From positions 248,001 to 312,000 of the forward strand of contig JAWRVZ010000055.1 of NCBI GenBank assembly GCA_037043235.1: DNA of 64,000 nt, read 5' to 3'. The notes below the pieces were generated by a model that made no database searches, was not told where the DNA came from, and was given only the letters and a program-made list of their open reading frames with translations. Below are positions 38,600-52,720 of this stretch, piece after piece (position 1 is the first letter of the stretch; each line of letters begins with the position of its first letter). The DNA is from Rhodeus uyekii. Taxonomy: Eukaryota; Chordata; Actinopteri; Cypriniformes; Acheilognathidae. A program made the translations under genes and the position numbers.

Positions 38600-40300
38600 A
38601 CTTGTTCAACGAATGAACGTTAAGGATTGACTGTGGATGACCATTCTACATCATGTTTATCATACAAGGACTAAGTGATATAGATTTGTAAATACTGTTA
38701 TGAATAATGGCTCAACTTATAAAGATCTAAAACTCTCATTCCTCTTCTTAAACGTTTTACTTAAAGGTGCAGACACATTAGAATTTTTTTTTATTGTCTG
38801 TCGATAGTGTATATGTATGAAACACATACAGAAGCCAAGCCACTTTCAAATCAAATCTGTTGGTCAGCATAGAGAATTTACGTGACAAACTGAACCCGTT
38901 GCAAAACTTGCATGGAGAAATCGTTCTCCTTCATGCACAGTTGCAATCACGTAAATTCCTAATGAAACAACTGAATTTTGTTAGCAAAAAAAGAGAAAAG
39001 AACAGTGAACAATGGTAAATGTGACAGCACTTCAAGACAAAATAATGGCTGCATAATCATCATCAATTAAAAAAATTTCTTTTTAAAATCCGTATCTTTA
39101 TCTAATATACACTGATTAAGGCACACTATGTTGATGTTTAAAATAACCAGCTAATCTTTAAGATTTTGAGAGTGACATACTGAGAATTAAACTTTTTCTC
39201 TCTTAGCAAAGTTTCATAGAATAGCATATCAATGAACGATAGCAAAATATGCAATCAATTGATCAAAACCAAATGTTTTTTTTCACCTTTACTTATATAG
39301 CGCTTTTTACAATACAGATTGTTTCAAAGCAGCTTTACAGTGGTCAAATTAAGACATTATAAACAAAGTTTGTTTGGCTGAACGGCAGTCTTAAAAGAGC
39401 AGGCGAATTAATACAATTGATGAATATTATATATATTATAAAATATTATTGAACATAAACACTCCAAGTCCAATATTTTCGTCCTTGTTCTGATTTTGTT
39501 TCAAAACATGTTGAATTTTTCACACCAGCTCTCATAGCTCTGGACATTGACTGTGAACATAACAAGAGTCTAGTAATGCCATTGAAGGCCAGTAATCTTT
39601 GGAAAAATATATTTAAATAAGATTTAAAATATATCAAGGTTCTCTTTTCTTAAATATCTAAAATGGGTCTTTGTTTTTTTTTGTACTTTCTTCGATATTT
39701 CTGAAATAATTGCTCATAGTGTGAAATTTACGACATGGAGATATTGTTTGCTACGGTTTAAAAGCTCATTAGCGTCAAAAACCATAGCTATTCATCTAAC
39801 GAATATGTCAAATTCTCACAATTCTCACAATCAAAATGAGGCATCATAGTCCACTGAATAAACTGTTATTACAAACGAGCACCAGATGGCGCTCCTGATA
39901 AGATTACCAACGGTCTCTCTCTTTTCCCCCTAACACATACAGTATTAATATGCTGTGCACAAGAGCTATATAAATGCTGTTAGCGATTTTACCAAAACAG
40001 ACAATATTTTGTTGATCCTGGAACAATATTTCTGTATGAAAACGTTGTACTACCCCAATACCCACTCTGGATCCTAACTCTAAACACAACTTACTCGTGA
40101 AATCAGAGAAAGATTTACATTTATATATAAGCACCCAACACTTCATTGCAAACTTGTCCCTTACATCCTATTGGTTCTAGCATGTTGTACTTACTGAAAT
40201 CACGTTTAACATATGGGGAAAATACACTGATACACAACCATAAATGTTAATAACAAAACAGGTTTTGAGAGTACAAAAGGTCAGTCGTGTGCTTAATAGA
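38600..40300. other. 3' UTR and intergenic sequence
   Basis: AT-rich; includes a fish repeat at about 39285-39400 (TATATAGCGCTTTTTACAATACAG). No gene recognised. Confidence 0.5.
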
Positions 40301-40559
40301 TTAAAGACCTAAAGACTAAACAAAAAAAGACACAGAGGACTGCAAAGCCTCAAATGTGTGTCATCCATCAGGATTGTTTTGACAAAACCAAGAGAAAGAG
40401 GGAGGGAGAAAGATTCAGAAGAGGAGGGTCTTGGAAAATAATGGATTCTCTGGAGACCAGCGGGAGGAGGAGAAAAGGAAAAAGTCAGAGAGGAGGGCTG
40501 ATAACTACATCTGGAAGCTATTTGGAGCAAGAGAGGGAGGTAAATAGCTGAAAAGATAG

Positions 40560-41059
40560 AAAGACAAAGAAACCCGGGAATTAGCAATTAAGGTTGAGGA
40601 AGCAAGCAAATATTTTGACGGTGTTTGTGTTACCTTGAATAAAACGAAAGAAATATATATATTTTTGTAATGCCATGAGTAATCCCAGAGTGAAATGATA
40701 CGAGACTGAAGGAATTAAACTACAAAGAAAGAAAAGCTTGTGAAACATTGTGTGCCTGGAAACTGCAAGACCAATATTTCAAGTTCATTACTTCGTAAAA
40801 GCCTTTTTTTGAAGAAAGGTTCTTTTTTTTTTTATGAAGAGTCATTAACACCCTGAAGAACTGGAGGAATCACGTCTGTGATGTGGATCATATCGGTCAA
40901 TGAATAAATACAGCAATATCTCATGAACTTCATCAGTGCGAAACAAGAAAAAGACAATATAGGAAGCTTTGGATTCAGGACACAGTGAAAACTCAACTCT
41001 TTAGCTGGAAACCTTTCAATTGCCTGTCAGTCTCTCTTCTCGGTCTCCACCTAAATAAA
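40560..41059 (+). other. Possible non-coding 5' exon of the tetraspanin gene
   Basis: A donor GTAAAG at 41060 follows CTCTTCTCGGTCTCCACC..., and the next acceptor in the gene is at 41891, two bases before the ATG. The 5' boundary is unknown. Confidence 0.35.
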
Positions 41060-41892
41060 GGTAAAGCAACTGGATTCATGTTTAATGTATATTTTAAAAT
41101 GTTATTAAATATAGAGATTTGTGTACTGATTATGAACCACTTGATCATTTCTGAAGTAGACCGGAGAAAACAATTACAAATATGCAAACTGGTGATTTAT
41201 TAAAATCATTTGGGCTTTTCATTTAGGTCAGAAAAACAATATTTTATGGACTGGCAGAATTGATAAAAAAAGAAAGAAAGTTTAATTTAAAAAGAAAAAA
41301 GTGGGGGTATTCGTCAAGCTAATTCTACTCTTTACTAAGCATTCAACAGAAACTAAAGGTATGATTAGGTTTCTTTGTGATCTCATATTTTAAGAACTCC
41401 ATTTTGATTTCCACATACATATGGTGCCAATTTCCAGAACCATTACTGACATTCCACTGAAATCAGATCATAAATCCATGTGCTGCCTAATTTTGAGGGG
41501 GCTTATATGTTTATCTTTTGTCCCATAAAATGGCCTGTGGTCAGACGTGAACCATATTCTGTGGAACAAAATGAGCAAAATAACCACCAACATGATTAAG
41601 GTGCCTTCTGCTCATGGAATATGAAATGGCCCATATCAAAGTCCATAATATTATTAGAGTTTAAAGTATAAGAGAGGCCCTACATGAACAGGTACATATT
41701 TCAGTCAAGGAAAATAATGGCTTTCCAGTTAATGCTATCAGCAGTACAACACAAGGGTGGTTTCTTCCTGCCTGGAAACGGCACTTCCTTTCCATAAAGT
41801 GTGTGAAAGTTTATACATGTTAAAAGAACACACAATACGTTCATATATTGTCATTTGGTGATCCTATTCCTGTCTTTTTTCTTTCATGCAGA

Positions 41893-44800
41893 ATGTCTGT
41901 GTCACGAGGTTGCCTCTGCTGTGTGAAGTACCTCATGTTTATCTTCAACCTCATCTTTTGGGTTAGTCATGTTGTAAGCTTCTGTCGAATAATTGTTTGG
42001 CAGATTTTGGATCTACTGTATGTTCAGTTGAACGTCATCATATTCATCTAAACTCGTATAAGATTATTCTGCCGCTAAACGAGCAAGAGAGTGAACGACA
42101 TTCAGAATGACATGATGACAAACAAGATTCGCAAGTGTAACTAGTTTTCATATGCTAGTTCAGTAAACAAACAAAAAGTTAACACTGAGAAACTTACACA
42201 AACACGTCCATTTTGGATCAGCAAATACCAAATACAAATATCCAAACAAGTACCCAATTAACAGAATTTAATTTTTGAGTGTTGAGAACATTTTTAAGTG
42301 TTGTGAGTCCAATCATTGAATGAGGCTTTGAATCATTCACTCAACTGGTCGGTTGAGTGAATGATGTCACTTGGTGTGACGTTGTAACATAAGCAGAAAA
42401 ACATAAAATGCCAAACTAAAAGCAGGAGTACATTTACAAATATGTGGAATCTGTGTATTGGTTTTCTTTTATGATTATACAGAATATTGAAACGTACACT
42501 ACAGAATTTTTTTCTAGCAATGAGATTCATGTTCACTTGAAAGTCTGGTAGTGTAATGTATGCCTAGTTTATAAAGTTGGCAAATGAATGATGCCTAATG
42601 GTTAAAATTCAGGAAGTTTATATTCCATTTGTTTAATAAATGTGTACAAAATATGTCAGAATATGAAGTTATGTTCAATACTATTTATGAAGGCCAAGCA
42701 GGCCTATTCTGCATACTATCCTTAGAATGACCTGCTTTAAACTGATGCACTTTTATAAACATGATGTACTGTTATTTTTGTTTACCTCTTGTTTTTGCAG
42801 TTGGGAGGATGTGGTTTATTTGGTGTTGGGGTGTGGCTCGCCTTCACACAATCAGAGTTTTCATCTCTACCGCTGTCCTTCCCTTCACTCTCCGCGGCCA
42901 ACCTGCTGCTTGTTGCTGGGGGCGTCACCATGGTGACAGGGTTTCTCGGATGCCTTGGTGCTCTAAAAGAACAAAAGTGTCTATTGATGACGGTAAGGAA
43001 CCTGGATCTTTATTGACATCTGTAAAATGTGACACTGAAAACTGGAGTAATGGCTGCTGAAAATTGAGCATTGCCATCACACTGGATTAAAGGTAGGGTA
43101 GGCAATTTCGGAAAGGCTAGCAATAGCGAGTTAGCTGTGAAAGCATAAGTTTATATTTTTATTTATTTATTTAGCAGACGCTTTTGTCCAAAGCGACTTA
43201 CAATGCATTCAAGGTGCACATTGCCATTCTAATCAATACTTGCTTTCCATGGGAATCAAACCCATGACCTTGGCGTTGCAGACGCTATGCTCTATTGTTT
43301 GAGCAACAGGAAAGCATGAACTGATTTGAATGTCAATGTGTACCTTGAATGCAATGTAAGTTGCTTGGGATAAAAGCGTCTGCGAAATGCTTAAATATGA
43401 ATATAAACTAATGCTTTCAAAGCTCCCTTCTGCTTTGACTGCCACAAAATCACGTTAAATTACCTCATGTCTCAAAGCACATGATATTATAATAATAATG
43501 AATGTTCTTTGGTCCTCCTGAGACTACTTTTAATATTTTGATCACTTCTAATATTGATTTCTATCAGGATGTTTTTTTTAAAAAGCCTACCCTACTTTTA
43601 AATGACATTTTAAAGTATGTTCAAATAGAAAAGAGTTATTCTGAAATGTAACAATATTTAAATAATTTATGCTGTATGCAGCCTTGATGAGCATGACGTC
43701 TTGTGCACCTTTTTGCTTGTGCGCAGTACAGACTTTTTTTCAGAAATATAGAAAATTCAAACTTTTGAACTATGGTGTATTCATGTAATATATAATGTAC
43801 ATAATTAAATCATTTAAATTTCATTCTATTTTTTATTTGGAATACAGAGAAAAAGTTCTAGTATCATCTAGTCTCTAAAATTTCTCTTTATAAGGAAAAA
43901 GAGAGGCATTTTTTGGGTACAGAGCAATACAATTAGTGTCTATAGCACAGTTTAGATTATTTTAGACTACTATTTGATGAGTAATATTTTAGTTCATATA
44001 TTAAAATCTAAGAATTTGATTGCTCTTGGCAAATTTGATACCAGAATGAGTCATTATTGAGACTTTTCAGGATAAAGATCTGAGAAGAAAAGGAAGCAGT
44101 CTCTGATTGCGCTCTTTTTTAACCTCATTGCTGTCTAAACAAGTGAGAATTAAAAAAAAATATTTAACTGATGATTTTTCTTCCCACATGGGAATAATGT
44201 CAGAATAGACAATAAAAATAAATAATATAGTTTTTATTCATGTGCTCTAATAGTTCTTTCTTGTTCTTTCAGTTTTTTGTGATCCTCTTGTTTCTAGTTC
44301 TGACAGAAGTGGCGCTGATTTTGGTTTTGAGTGTGTTTCATGAAGAGGTAAGAGACTAACATCTGAGCCTTGCAAAAAGTTCAGCCTTTCCTATCAGGAA
44401 AACACTTTGACTTCTACTTCCTGTTTATTCGCTTCTCTGTTTTGTCCATTTAGTTGGACAGAAAAGCTAAGGATGACCTAAGAGAGGGAATGAATGGCTA
44501 TGGAGGGGAAATGGCAAATAAAGTGCTGGACAAATCCTGGGACAACATGCAGAAGATTGTGAGTTGGTTTTAAAATAGTCACAAAAATGAAAATTTGTTC
44601 AATATAAATCATTGATTCTGTTTCTTTCAGTTCAAGTGCTGTGGCGTGAGCAACTACACCGACTGGCACAATAAAACATCCAATGGCAAACTTCCTGTCT
44701 CCTGCTGTAGAGATAATTTTGGAGAATGCCATCATTGGGAAGAGGTCAGAACATTTCTGGGGTTGTGGGGTCAGCTAAGTACCACACATTCCTAAATCCC

Positions 44801-45020
44801 ACCAACTGTTGGTAATTGCAACCACATGCATTATGTAAAATGAAAGCCAGAACAAACCCTACATGCATCTGATATGTTAATGCTCTTTGTAATATAGCTC
44901 TTTGAATTATTATAGCTCATAGAATTATTCAGATTGGTCACTATAGCAAAACTATGTACATACACCATTGTTCACATTGTAAAAAATAAAATATTACACA
45001 CACACACACACACACATACG

Positions 45021-45052
<32 letters not shown>

Positions 45053-45796
45053 GTATTATTCAATGGGTCAATGACTGGCAGCAAGGGCAGCCAAACTACA
45101 ACTTTAAATAAAATAGAATATTCTAATTTAAATAAAAGTCCAAAACCGCTTTAGGGACATTTTCAGTAAACGTTTTACGGAAGTAATTTCATTTTACAGG
45201 TAGCCAATTCCACGATGCTTTATTCAAATAGTTATTTTAAATTGTAAAACAATTTCACAATATTGCTGTTTTTACTGTATTTGTGATCAAATGAGATCTC
45301 TTGATGCGCAAAAGAGTGTTTCTCAAAAACATTAAATTAAATGACTAAACCAAGATCTGAATGGTAGTGTATGTTTATAACAATTCAAATTTCCTCTCCA
45401 TTTTTTATTAATAAGTAATATGTTGCCTGCTTCCAGCCAGTCATTATCACAAATTAAACCAAGATCCTGAATACTATGTCGTGGTTTATTTTGAGATAAT
45501 GACCAGCTAATAAAATAGTTTTTGTTTGTTTTAAATGCGTTTCAGCCGTGCTATGAGAAGGCCAAGGACTGGCTTCTGGCTAACATCACCTCAGTGCTTG
45601 GGTTTGGAGTTTGTATAGGGATCGTTCAGGTATTTTGAAACTCATGTATCTTGTGTAGTCTGATTATTATATGAATTTAAGCTCTGCATACACTCAGATA
45701 TAAAACAACCACATTTTCTCCCTCCAGATTCTTGCTTTGGTGTTCTCCATGCTGATGTACTGCCAAATCTTACGAGCAGAAAAATACATGGACTGA
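41893..45796 (+). CDS. tspan4: Tetraspanin, TSPAN4/TSPAN9 group
   Basis: Four-pass membrane organiser of tetraspanin microdomains, 235 residues. Coding exons: 41893-41961, 42801-42992, 44273-44347, 44454-44558, 44631-44744, 45546-45629, 45728-45796; every junction is phase 0. It begins MSVSRGCLCCVKYLMFIFNL, with TM1 ending in FWLGGCG, TM2 with LSAANLLLVAGG then GCLGALKE, and TM3 FFVILLFLVLTEVALILVL. The large loop has CCG (150-152), PVSCC (Cys172, Cys173), Cys180 and Cys187, six cysteines. TM4 ends LMYCQILRAEKYMD, close to TSPAN4 (TMYCQVVKADTY). The loop has N-linked sites (NYT, NKT). Loop sequence and tail favour TSPAN4 over TSPAN9; the exact teleost paralog is not settled. Cytoplasmic cysteines near each TM suit palmitoylation. 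Confidence 0.92.
42332..42365. repeat. Small perfect hairpin in tetraspanin intron
   Basis: ATCATTCACTCAAC and GTTGAGTGAATGAT are exact inverse 14-mers around a 6-base loop. No function is evident. Confidence 0.7.
43150..43400. repeat. Fish inverted-repeat MITE (AGCAGACGCTTTTGTCCAAA)
   Basis: Left part TTTAGCAGACGCTTTTGTCC...AAGCGACTTACAATGCATTC and right part GAATGCAATGTAAGTTGCTT...AAAAGCGTCTGCGAAATGC are mutually inverse. It is a family abundant in teleost genomes, here in tetraspanin intron 2 or 3. Confidence 0.75.
44995..45055. repeat. CA/TA microsatellite
   Basis: A compound CACACA, then TATATA, then CACACA tract in the tetraspanin intron. Confidence 0.85.
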
Positions 45797-46417
45797 CCCT
45801 TCCTTCGCCCCATTCTGAATATGTAATGAATTCTTAAATGGACTTACCTATTAAAGATACTGGATGTGATATCCATGTGCACATACAGCTATGCACTTAG
45901 AAAGAGGCTCAGATGAAACTCATATAAATTAATTTACTGCATACAAGACTAAATAATTCATTTATAATTAGAAAACGAAGATTAAAAGTTTATGAAATGA
46001 ATATATACAGTAGATGGAAAATGTAAATCCTAGAATTATTGCACCTTCTGTTAAATACCCTTATTACTGCTTGCAATGAACATTCAATCAATAAGAATTT
46101 CCTATAAATGGAAATCAAATGTTTAAGAGTTGATTTGTTATACTAAACCAACGGTTTATACTATAATAATGTATGTTAAGGTCATTACGAATAAAAAAAA
46201 ATGCAATACAACAGTAGATGATTGGCATCATGTATTTTGGTATAAAATGGCACATACAAATAAAAAAAAAACATTCCAAAATACAAAAGAATAAATACAT
46301 CAGCAGAGAAACTTTCTAATCAAGTAGTGTCAATTCCCCAGTTGACTGGTTCTTCCCTTCTTTGCCTCACAGAGGGCATGCTATATGATTCAGAGTTCAT
46401 TTTGAAAAAGTCTAAGG

Positions 46418-49400
46418 TCAATCACACTCCAAGACCTCATCGAATTGTGCAATTTTATCCTGTGGACACAGAAAATGATTATTTGACAACTCTGCCCCCT
46501 TCTGGAAGAAAACAACAGATGAATATTGCAGAGAGAGAATGAGGAAAAGTTAAATGTAGACGGCTCACCCATCCTCCATGGCTCCTCACCCATGGTGCAA
46601 AGCTCTCCATGTAGCGTTCAGCATAGCCTGTCAGACGCTGAACTCCAGTTGCTGTGACGACTCGGCGAGACACATCCATGGTGATGGCGAGACGCCGCAG
46701 CGTAGGGCTGACTGGAGCCGGAACGGGAGGTTCTTCGCTCTGATTGGCGTATGTGTCGAGAAGTTTGGCAAAAGATGGGTAGGAGAGGCGTGTGAGGGTG
46801 GACCGTAGGAAAGGGTTGGTGTTTATCTGCAACATTAAACAACAGTTAACAATGATGAACAAGGCAGCAACTGATAACACAAGAGAGCTGCTTTAAGTGT
46901 CAAGTTTACTCTATATCTTAGTAGGATATGAAAAAGGATTAGCAAAAATGGCAAACTCAGATCAGAGATTGTTACCTTAGAATTAATGGCATCCCCCTCT
47001 GAAGTCAATATCTGAACTAGCTGTTGAACCACAGCTTCTTTGTCATTTACTGTGAACAAAAAGAAGAAGTGTAACCTAATCTCCAAACAATGTGAAAAAA
47101 CCTGTAACAACAGCACAGAGAAAAGTCTGCTCTTGATATTCGACTGAAAATGTATCTACTTCACACATTCTGATAAAATTATAAATTCATCAGGTCATAA
47201 ACAAGTTATGTGTGGGTTTATGGTTTTATATATACCTTTGGGTGGACTTGGTACAGGCTCTGGTTTAACAGGGGATTTCTTTTTCACACTGTGTTTCTGT
47301 GCGATTCTGCCCAAAGTTTCAGCCACATCATCATAAAACTCAGGAGGATGGGCTGAAAAAAAACAAAAACATTACATGCAGAGTTCATATCATTCTAAAG
47401 TTTGGGCTCAGTGACAAATCAATACTTTTGTTCAGCAAGAATGCATTTAATTGATCAAAAGTGATAGTAAAGACATTTAAAATGTAATAAAATATGTCTA
47501 TTTTGAATAAATGCTGTTCTTTGTATTCACCAGAGAACTCTGAAAAAACATCAGGGTTTCCAAAAAAATATTAAAACGTTTTCAACGTTGTAAATAAATG
47601 TTTCTTGAGCAGCAAATTATCATATTAGAATGATTTCTGAAGGATCGCGTGACACTGAAGCTTTCCCATCACAGGAATAAATTACATTTTAAAATATATT
47701 CAATTAGAAAATACAAACAATTTTCAAGATATTACTGTTTTTTTGCTGTATTTTGATTAGGTAAATGCAGCCTTGGTGAGCATAAGCTCACTTAAAAATA
47801 TTCTTTAAAAAAAATTCTTACCGAACCTATACTTTTGTATTTTAGTAACAGATTCCTGACAGTGTCTTCTGTGTCTGAACTTAAATATGTACATAAATCA
47901 AGCTATATATCTTGTAAGTCTGAAACTTACATGGTGAAGCATGATACTCCACAGGTTGTAGAACATCTGAAGAATCTATAAAAGACAGTGTGTTTGGACG
48001 CCGAGGTCGAGGCTCTTCTTTTTTAAAAGACACTTTTTTGAGTATGTCAGATATTTTCATTTTTTTCTTCTTTTTCTTATTTTTGTCCCCGGATTTTCTG
48101 TCACCTTCCTCTTCAGACGCAGAGGATAGAGAGCACGTCGCTTCCTAAAAGAAAATATTTGCATTAACATATTCTGAAGAGCAATATTAAACCACATATT
48201 GTTAGGAAAGAGGAAACAAAAAATAAATACATTTTGGCTCCTTGACTGGTCAGGAAATTCTTAATACTGAAACCAAAAAAAGCTTTTAATTAGCTTTGCA
48301 GTCAGTGGGCCGGATGAAACAAGAGCAGGTTTTAGTCTATACAGCTATAAATAGTGTTTGCCTGTTTCACACAGCATGTATAGGCAATACATACAGTGGA
48401 GTTCACTTTCATCTCGAGTCACGGTTAACTCGCCAATACTAATATGTCGACGTTATTGAAGTGGAACCGCCAAACTCCCTATTTGTCTTAGTATTTTCAA
48501 TTCTTTAATGTCACCGAAATCTAATATCTCGAGCACAAAAAAGCGACAAATTCACCACTTCACATGGTCATTTCGTGACTAATTTGCGTACCTAGTTCAC
48601 TGCGCACTGAGTTTGCCTTGCACGTGGATCACGGTCTGCTCACGGTTCACTCCCTGTCATTGATCTCCTCTGAGGGATAACATGCTGTAGCATCCTGCAC
48701 GTTTTTTGTGAGCAATCTTTGTGTTTGCATTGTTGGAGAATATAATTAAAGGTTTGTATCAAGAGTTGAAGGTGTTTTTTATTGTGGTGGTTTTGCATAT
48801 GCCTTTTGTTGTTAGCAAACACAGTACAGTGTATGTAAATTTTTTTAGATGAATGCTGATCGCTTCATCAAACAAATCGCGGCAACACTGTTGTGTAAAA
48901 AGACACCAAAAACTTGAGCATGTACATTATCATTTAATAACTTACATCATGTACATCAATAAATTTTCATTTTTCTTTCTTGCGAGGGTTGTTGTCTTTA
49001 GCGCTCTGACAGCTGGCGCTTTACTTCTACTATCACTCAGATAGGTTGTCTGACCTGTCAATCATGCAAGAAGACGTGATTGGCTGTGCTGCCATGAGGG
49101 CGGGCTCTTCTCCTCTCATCCGACGATCAATACAACACTTCTTAAAGGGAGGAGAGTAGCGGGAGAGACTGCTTTTCTGTTCTGATTCTGACTTGTATTT
49201 GTTTTTTTATTGTGTGAATTTCGCACACAAGCACTGTGTACCGAGCCTGAACAGTTATGGATAATTGACGTCATGTGAGCAACATTTGAAATTCGAAATG
49301 TGATATTACACAAAATTTTTTATCAATCTGTGGGTGCGGGTTATGCCAACAATTTTTTACACAAAACCCAAAACCCGTTGGCTATATGAGCGTGTGGATT

Positions 49401-50776
49401 ATCTGCGTCTGCGGGTTATATGTGGGAAAATATATGTTAATATAAGATATATGGGTTATCTCGCTAAATGGTTATCTCAATGCTTTTTTGCAACCCCGAG
49501 GCCCTCGACATAACTGAACTCCACTGTATTTATTTTGGTCTCCATAACAACAGGTTACACACTACCAACACACTAGCAGAACATGTAGGACCCTATTTTT
49601 GCCATACTGAAATAATTTTAAAAATATAAAGCTTTTGATTAATCACAATCATTTGGAATGTAGATTTTATGAAGCAAATTACACACACAGTGTTTGACAA
49701 AATAATAATATTAATAATAAAAGCAATGCTAGTTTGTAGTGTAAAACGGGCATTAGGTTTTTTGTAACCTCTGTTTTCCTGGGTAAACTTTGTGTTCCAT
49801 TCATCGATGGCTTGTTGGACTGGCCCGGCTGACTCTGCTTCTCCAGGCTGTTGTTTGGAGTCGAGTCAGCGCTACCGTCTTTCTTAGCACGGCGGATTGT
49901 GGACGAACGGGGTGTCAGTCGTCTTTTTATGAAACTTTTTAGTCCATGTTTCTTCTCCTCTGCAGCACTGATCTCCTCATCCAAAGAATCCCATCCATTT
50001 GCATCTTTCCTTATCTTTTCCTTTGTAGAGGCACTAAGAAAAGAAAGCAAGAGAAGGATAAACATGGGTCATTTTTTTCATTGCTAAAATATATTTTATA
50101 TTTGTTCATAAAACAGAGATTGAACTAACTGATTTGCAGTTTAAGGTAAGATGCACTTGACCCTGGAACACTGAATAAATGGAGTAACTGTCCCAATAGT
50201 GAGGTAAGGAGCAGATTATATTTTTAAATAATTATTAATGACAGATGGAAATAATGATTCACCTGTGATTAGATGTTCTAGCTTCTCCTTAATCTTTTAG
50301 AATATCATAAATTGTAAGTTTCTGAGTTTGACTAAAACATGCCTATCCTCTTTATCTATCCTCTAAGGTAATACTTCCTTAATTTACAACACAAGATATT
50401 TTTAAGTTATAGAGACAACCTATGATTCTTGACTGACTTTGTTAAAAAATCTTTTCAAATACCAGTCAAATAAAACAATTTCAAAATGAATTAAAAGCCC
50501 CATAGTCTAATACAATAAGCTTATATTTACAAAATTACTCTGACATTGAGTTTTTTTTACTTCACGTCATGACAAATATGTATGAGAGTGAATGATTTGT
50601 CACCGATATTTGTTTGGGTCCTTGTATTCTCCTCCTATCCTTCCAGGCCTCTCACCAGGAGGAATTGAGAGTGAGTGACGCAGGAAAGACTTCAGCACCA
50701 TCCGCGTTTCCGCTTTAATCTCCAGGAGAGAGACAGACGGAGAGGGGGATGCAGGCCTGACCACAACGTCTGCCAT
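46418..50776 (-). CDS. bcl2l12: bcl2l12, BCL2-like protein 12
   Basis: Atypical BCL2-related protein that in mammals restrains caspases and p53 in cytosol and nucleus. Coding exons: 50776-50604, 50033-49769, 48144-47931, 47352-47236, 47049-46976, 46826-46569, 46459-46418; 380 residues, all phases consistent. Start MADVVVRPASPSPSVSLLEI. The middle is Lys/Ser-rich (KNKKKKKKMKISDILKKVSF). The diagnostic C-terminal half has KEAVVQQLVQILTSEGDAIN, LRSTLTRLSYPSFAKLLDTY, LRRLAITMDVSRRVVTATG, and ESFAPWVRSHGGW, the BH2-like end, parallel to human FTPWIQAHGGW. The last 13 residues lie in a separate 42-nt exon (joined after GGW). No C-terminal membrane anchor is seen, as in human. The ATG exon begins just after an AG at 50779; the 5'-UTR exon is probably near 53.7-53.9 kb. 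An inverted-repeat transposon sits in intron 2. Confidence 0.92.
47380..47790. repeat. Fish interspersed repeat, same family as 13.2 kb
   Basis: Blocks TTCAGCAAGAATGCATTTAATTG, GTAAAGACATT, GATCGCGTGACACTGAAG and GCAGCCTTGGTGAGCATAAG identify the family. It lies in a bcl2l12 intron. Confidence 0.75.
48402..49528 (+). mobile_element. TA-flanked inverted-repeat element, copy B
   Basis: It starts TACAGTGGAGTTCACTTTCA and ends AACTGAACTCCACTGTA. Interior blocks are shared with copy A (8061-8942). It is longer than the other copies because of extra sequence at about 48.85-49.45 kb. It lies in bcl2l12 intron 2. Confidence 0.8.
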
Positions 50777-50982
50777 AACTGAGACAGAGAGAGAACTAAA
50801 ACTCTTTAAAATGTGAAAACGCTTTCAGATTACACAACAATACAAACCATCACTCCAGAATTCCAAAGTACTGATGACCAAATTCCCACAAGTAAAACTA
50901 AACCAAAGACTCAAATCTCTGTCGAGATAAAAGATTAATTGGAGGTCAGAAGCCACTTTATATGTTTAGTCTTCATTGAAAT

Positions 50983-51742
50983 GCAGTAGAACCCCGACGT
51001 ACGAAATTAATCCATTTCGAGGTTGACTTCATAAGTCAATCTTTTTGTATGTCGGTCAAGCTTTTACATGTAAATTGCCTAATCCGTTCCAAACCTTGCA
51101 AAACACCACATTTAGCATGGGACGAAGTACATCCCAGCTCCATACTTCCCAATTATCTCCCCTTTCAATGTAACGCATCCTCTTCTTCATTTTGACTTCA
51201 GCAACAATCTTCACATCCATGGTGAGTGATTAGAAAAAAAGTTTGTTAACTAGGCACAATTCTGACCAATAGGAGAGCAGGATTGTAAAAAGTGTTCCCC
51301 TTCTTACATGGACTATTCCAGCCATCCCTGTCATTCAGTGCAAAATGGACTATTCCAAAACTTTCCATCTGAGAGAGCTGACGGATGATTAAGGAAAAAG
51401 AGATCGGCTGAAGATTGTATATAGTTTATTGAGTGAAATACAGGGAATTAGTGCCAATCGTTGAGGTTTTATCGATCGTGCATAACCACACATCTATACA
51501 CCTTTAATAAATACCAGTTTTGGATTATTCCCTGAGTGAGACATCATTGTTCTGACCGGACAAACTGTAGCCTTCATTCAACCCGAACCAAAATCAGCGC
51601 AAATTTCAAAACAAAACTCGGAAATGTTTTTTCGCATCTCGATCATTTTGTCGTTACTCGGGCGAAAAAAAACCCGAAATATTTTCTCGTATGTTGAATT
51701 TTTCGTACGTAGAGCGTTTCGTAAAGTCGGGGTTCTACTGTA
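50983..51742. mobile_element. Inverted-repeat element with CAGTAGAACCCCGAC ends
   Basis: Left end GCAGTAGAACCCCGACGTACGA; right end TCGTAAAGTCGGGGTTCTACTGTA; imperfect inverse. The body has ATAAGTC and TTCGTACGTAGAGCG-type motifs, the style of pogo/Tigger-like MITEs. It lies upstream of the bcl2l12 start exon, in its first intron. Confidence 0.8.
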
Positions 51743-52167
51743 ATTTGCTTTAAAATACAACCAATAATTCATCCCATCTAAAGAGAAGTGAGTAGTGCAT
51801 TAATTCATAGTGGATACTTGAAGGAAGGGAAAGTATAACTAGTGGCATCCAAAGATGTGTCACAGAATAAGAACTTGAATTTCCAGTCCCTTTCCCTCAG
51901 TCATTTTATCTATGTTATGTACAGCCACTCACAAACATCTCAAACATGATGACAAGCCCAGCACTTTGATTTTCTAAAATCATTAAATCTTTAGATTATT
52001 CAGAGTATTCACTGTGTGTACAGGCCTATATTGTCCTCCAAGTAGGGCTTTCGATAATATCAGTATAAATCTGTAACAGTTTCATTGTAAACTCATTCAA
52101 GTAACCTGAAATTATCAATGAAGACCAGTTATAACTATTTTTGGTTGCATAATAAATGCATAATAAT

Positions 52168-52169
<2 letters not shown>

Positions 52170-52232
<63 letters not shown>
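52170..52232. repeat. (AT)n microsatellite
   Basis: Uninterrupted AT dinucleotide run, upstream of the bcl2l12 coding exons. Confidence 0.95.
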
Positions 52233-52234
<2 letters not shown>

Positions 52235-52514
52235 TATACAAGCCTAACATCAAACAGCTGTTTTTGTAAAGCACATGACCATTCCTATCATTTCTCTCAT
52301 TCACTGTGAGCATTTCCTTATAATCTACTTTGCAGGTATGTTATTGTTATTTCTTAGGCAGGGCAGTTTTACAACTCAAAAAACGTGACGCATTTACATG
52401 TTTTTGTTCATCGTCCTCTTCTTTGCCCACTTGTATGAGCCCAGACCCTGTTCATTTTTTTATGATACAGATGGTACAAATTGAACTTTATCTAATTTTT
52501 TTTTTAAAGTACTT

Positions 52515-52667
52515 AACTAGAATCAGAATTAGAATCAGAAGAGCTTTATTGCCAAGTGTGCCTGCACACACAAGGAATTTCTCTTGGTGCTGAAGCCTCC
52601 AGTGCACATATACAATACAACATGAACACAAATATACAAATATGAAAAATAGTATAAAATAAAAATA

Positions 52668-52719
<52 letters not shown>

Positions 52720-52720
52720 C
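52515..52720. repeat. Fish repeat (GAATCAGAAGAGCTTTATTGCC) plus (AT)n
   Basis: AGAATCAGAAGAGCTTTATT, GCCAAGTGTGCCTGC and AAGGAATTTCTCTTGGTGCT are followed by a TATATA run at 52675-52716. A diverged second copy is at 55765-55935, also ending in an AT run. Confidence 0.7.
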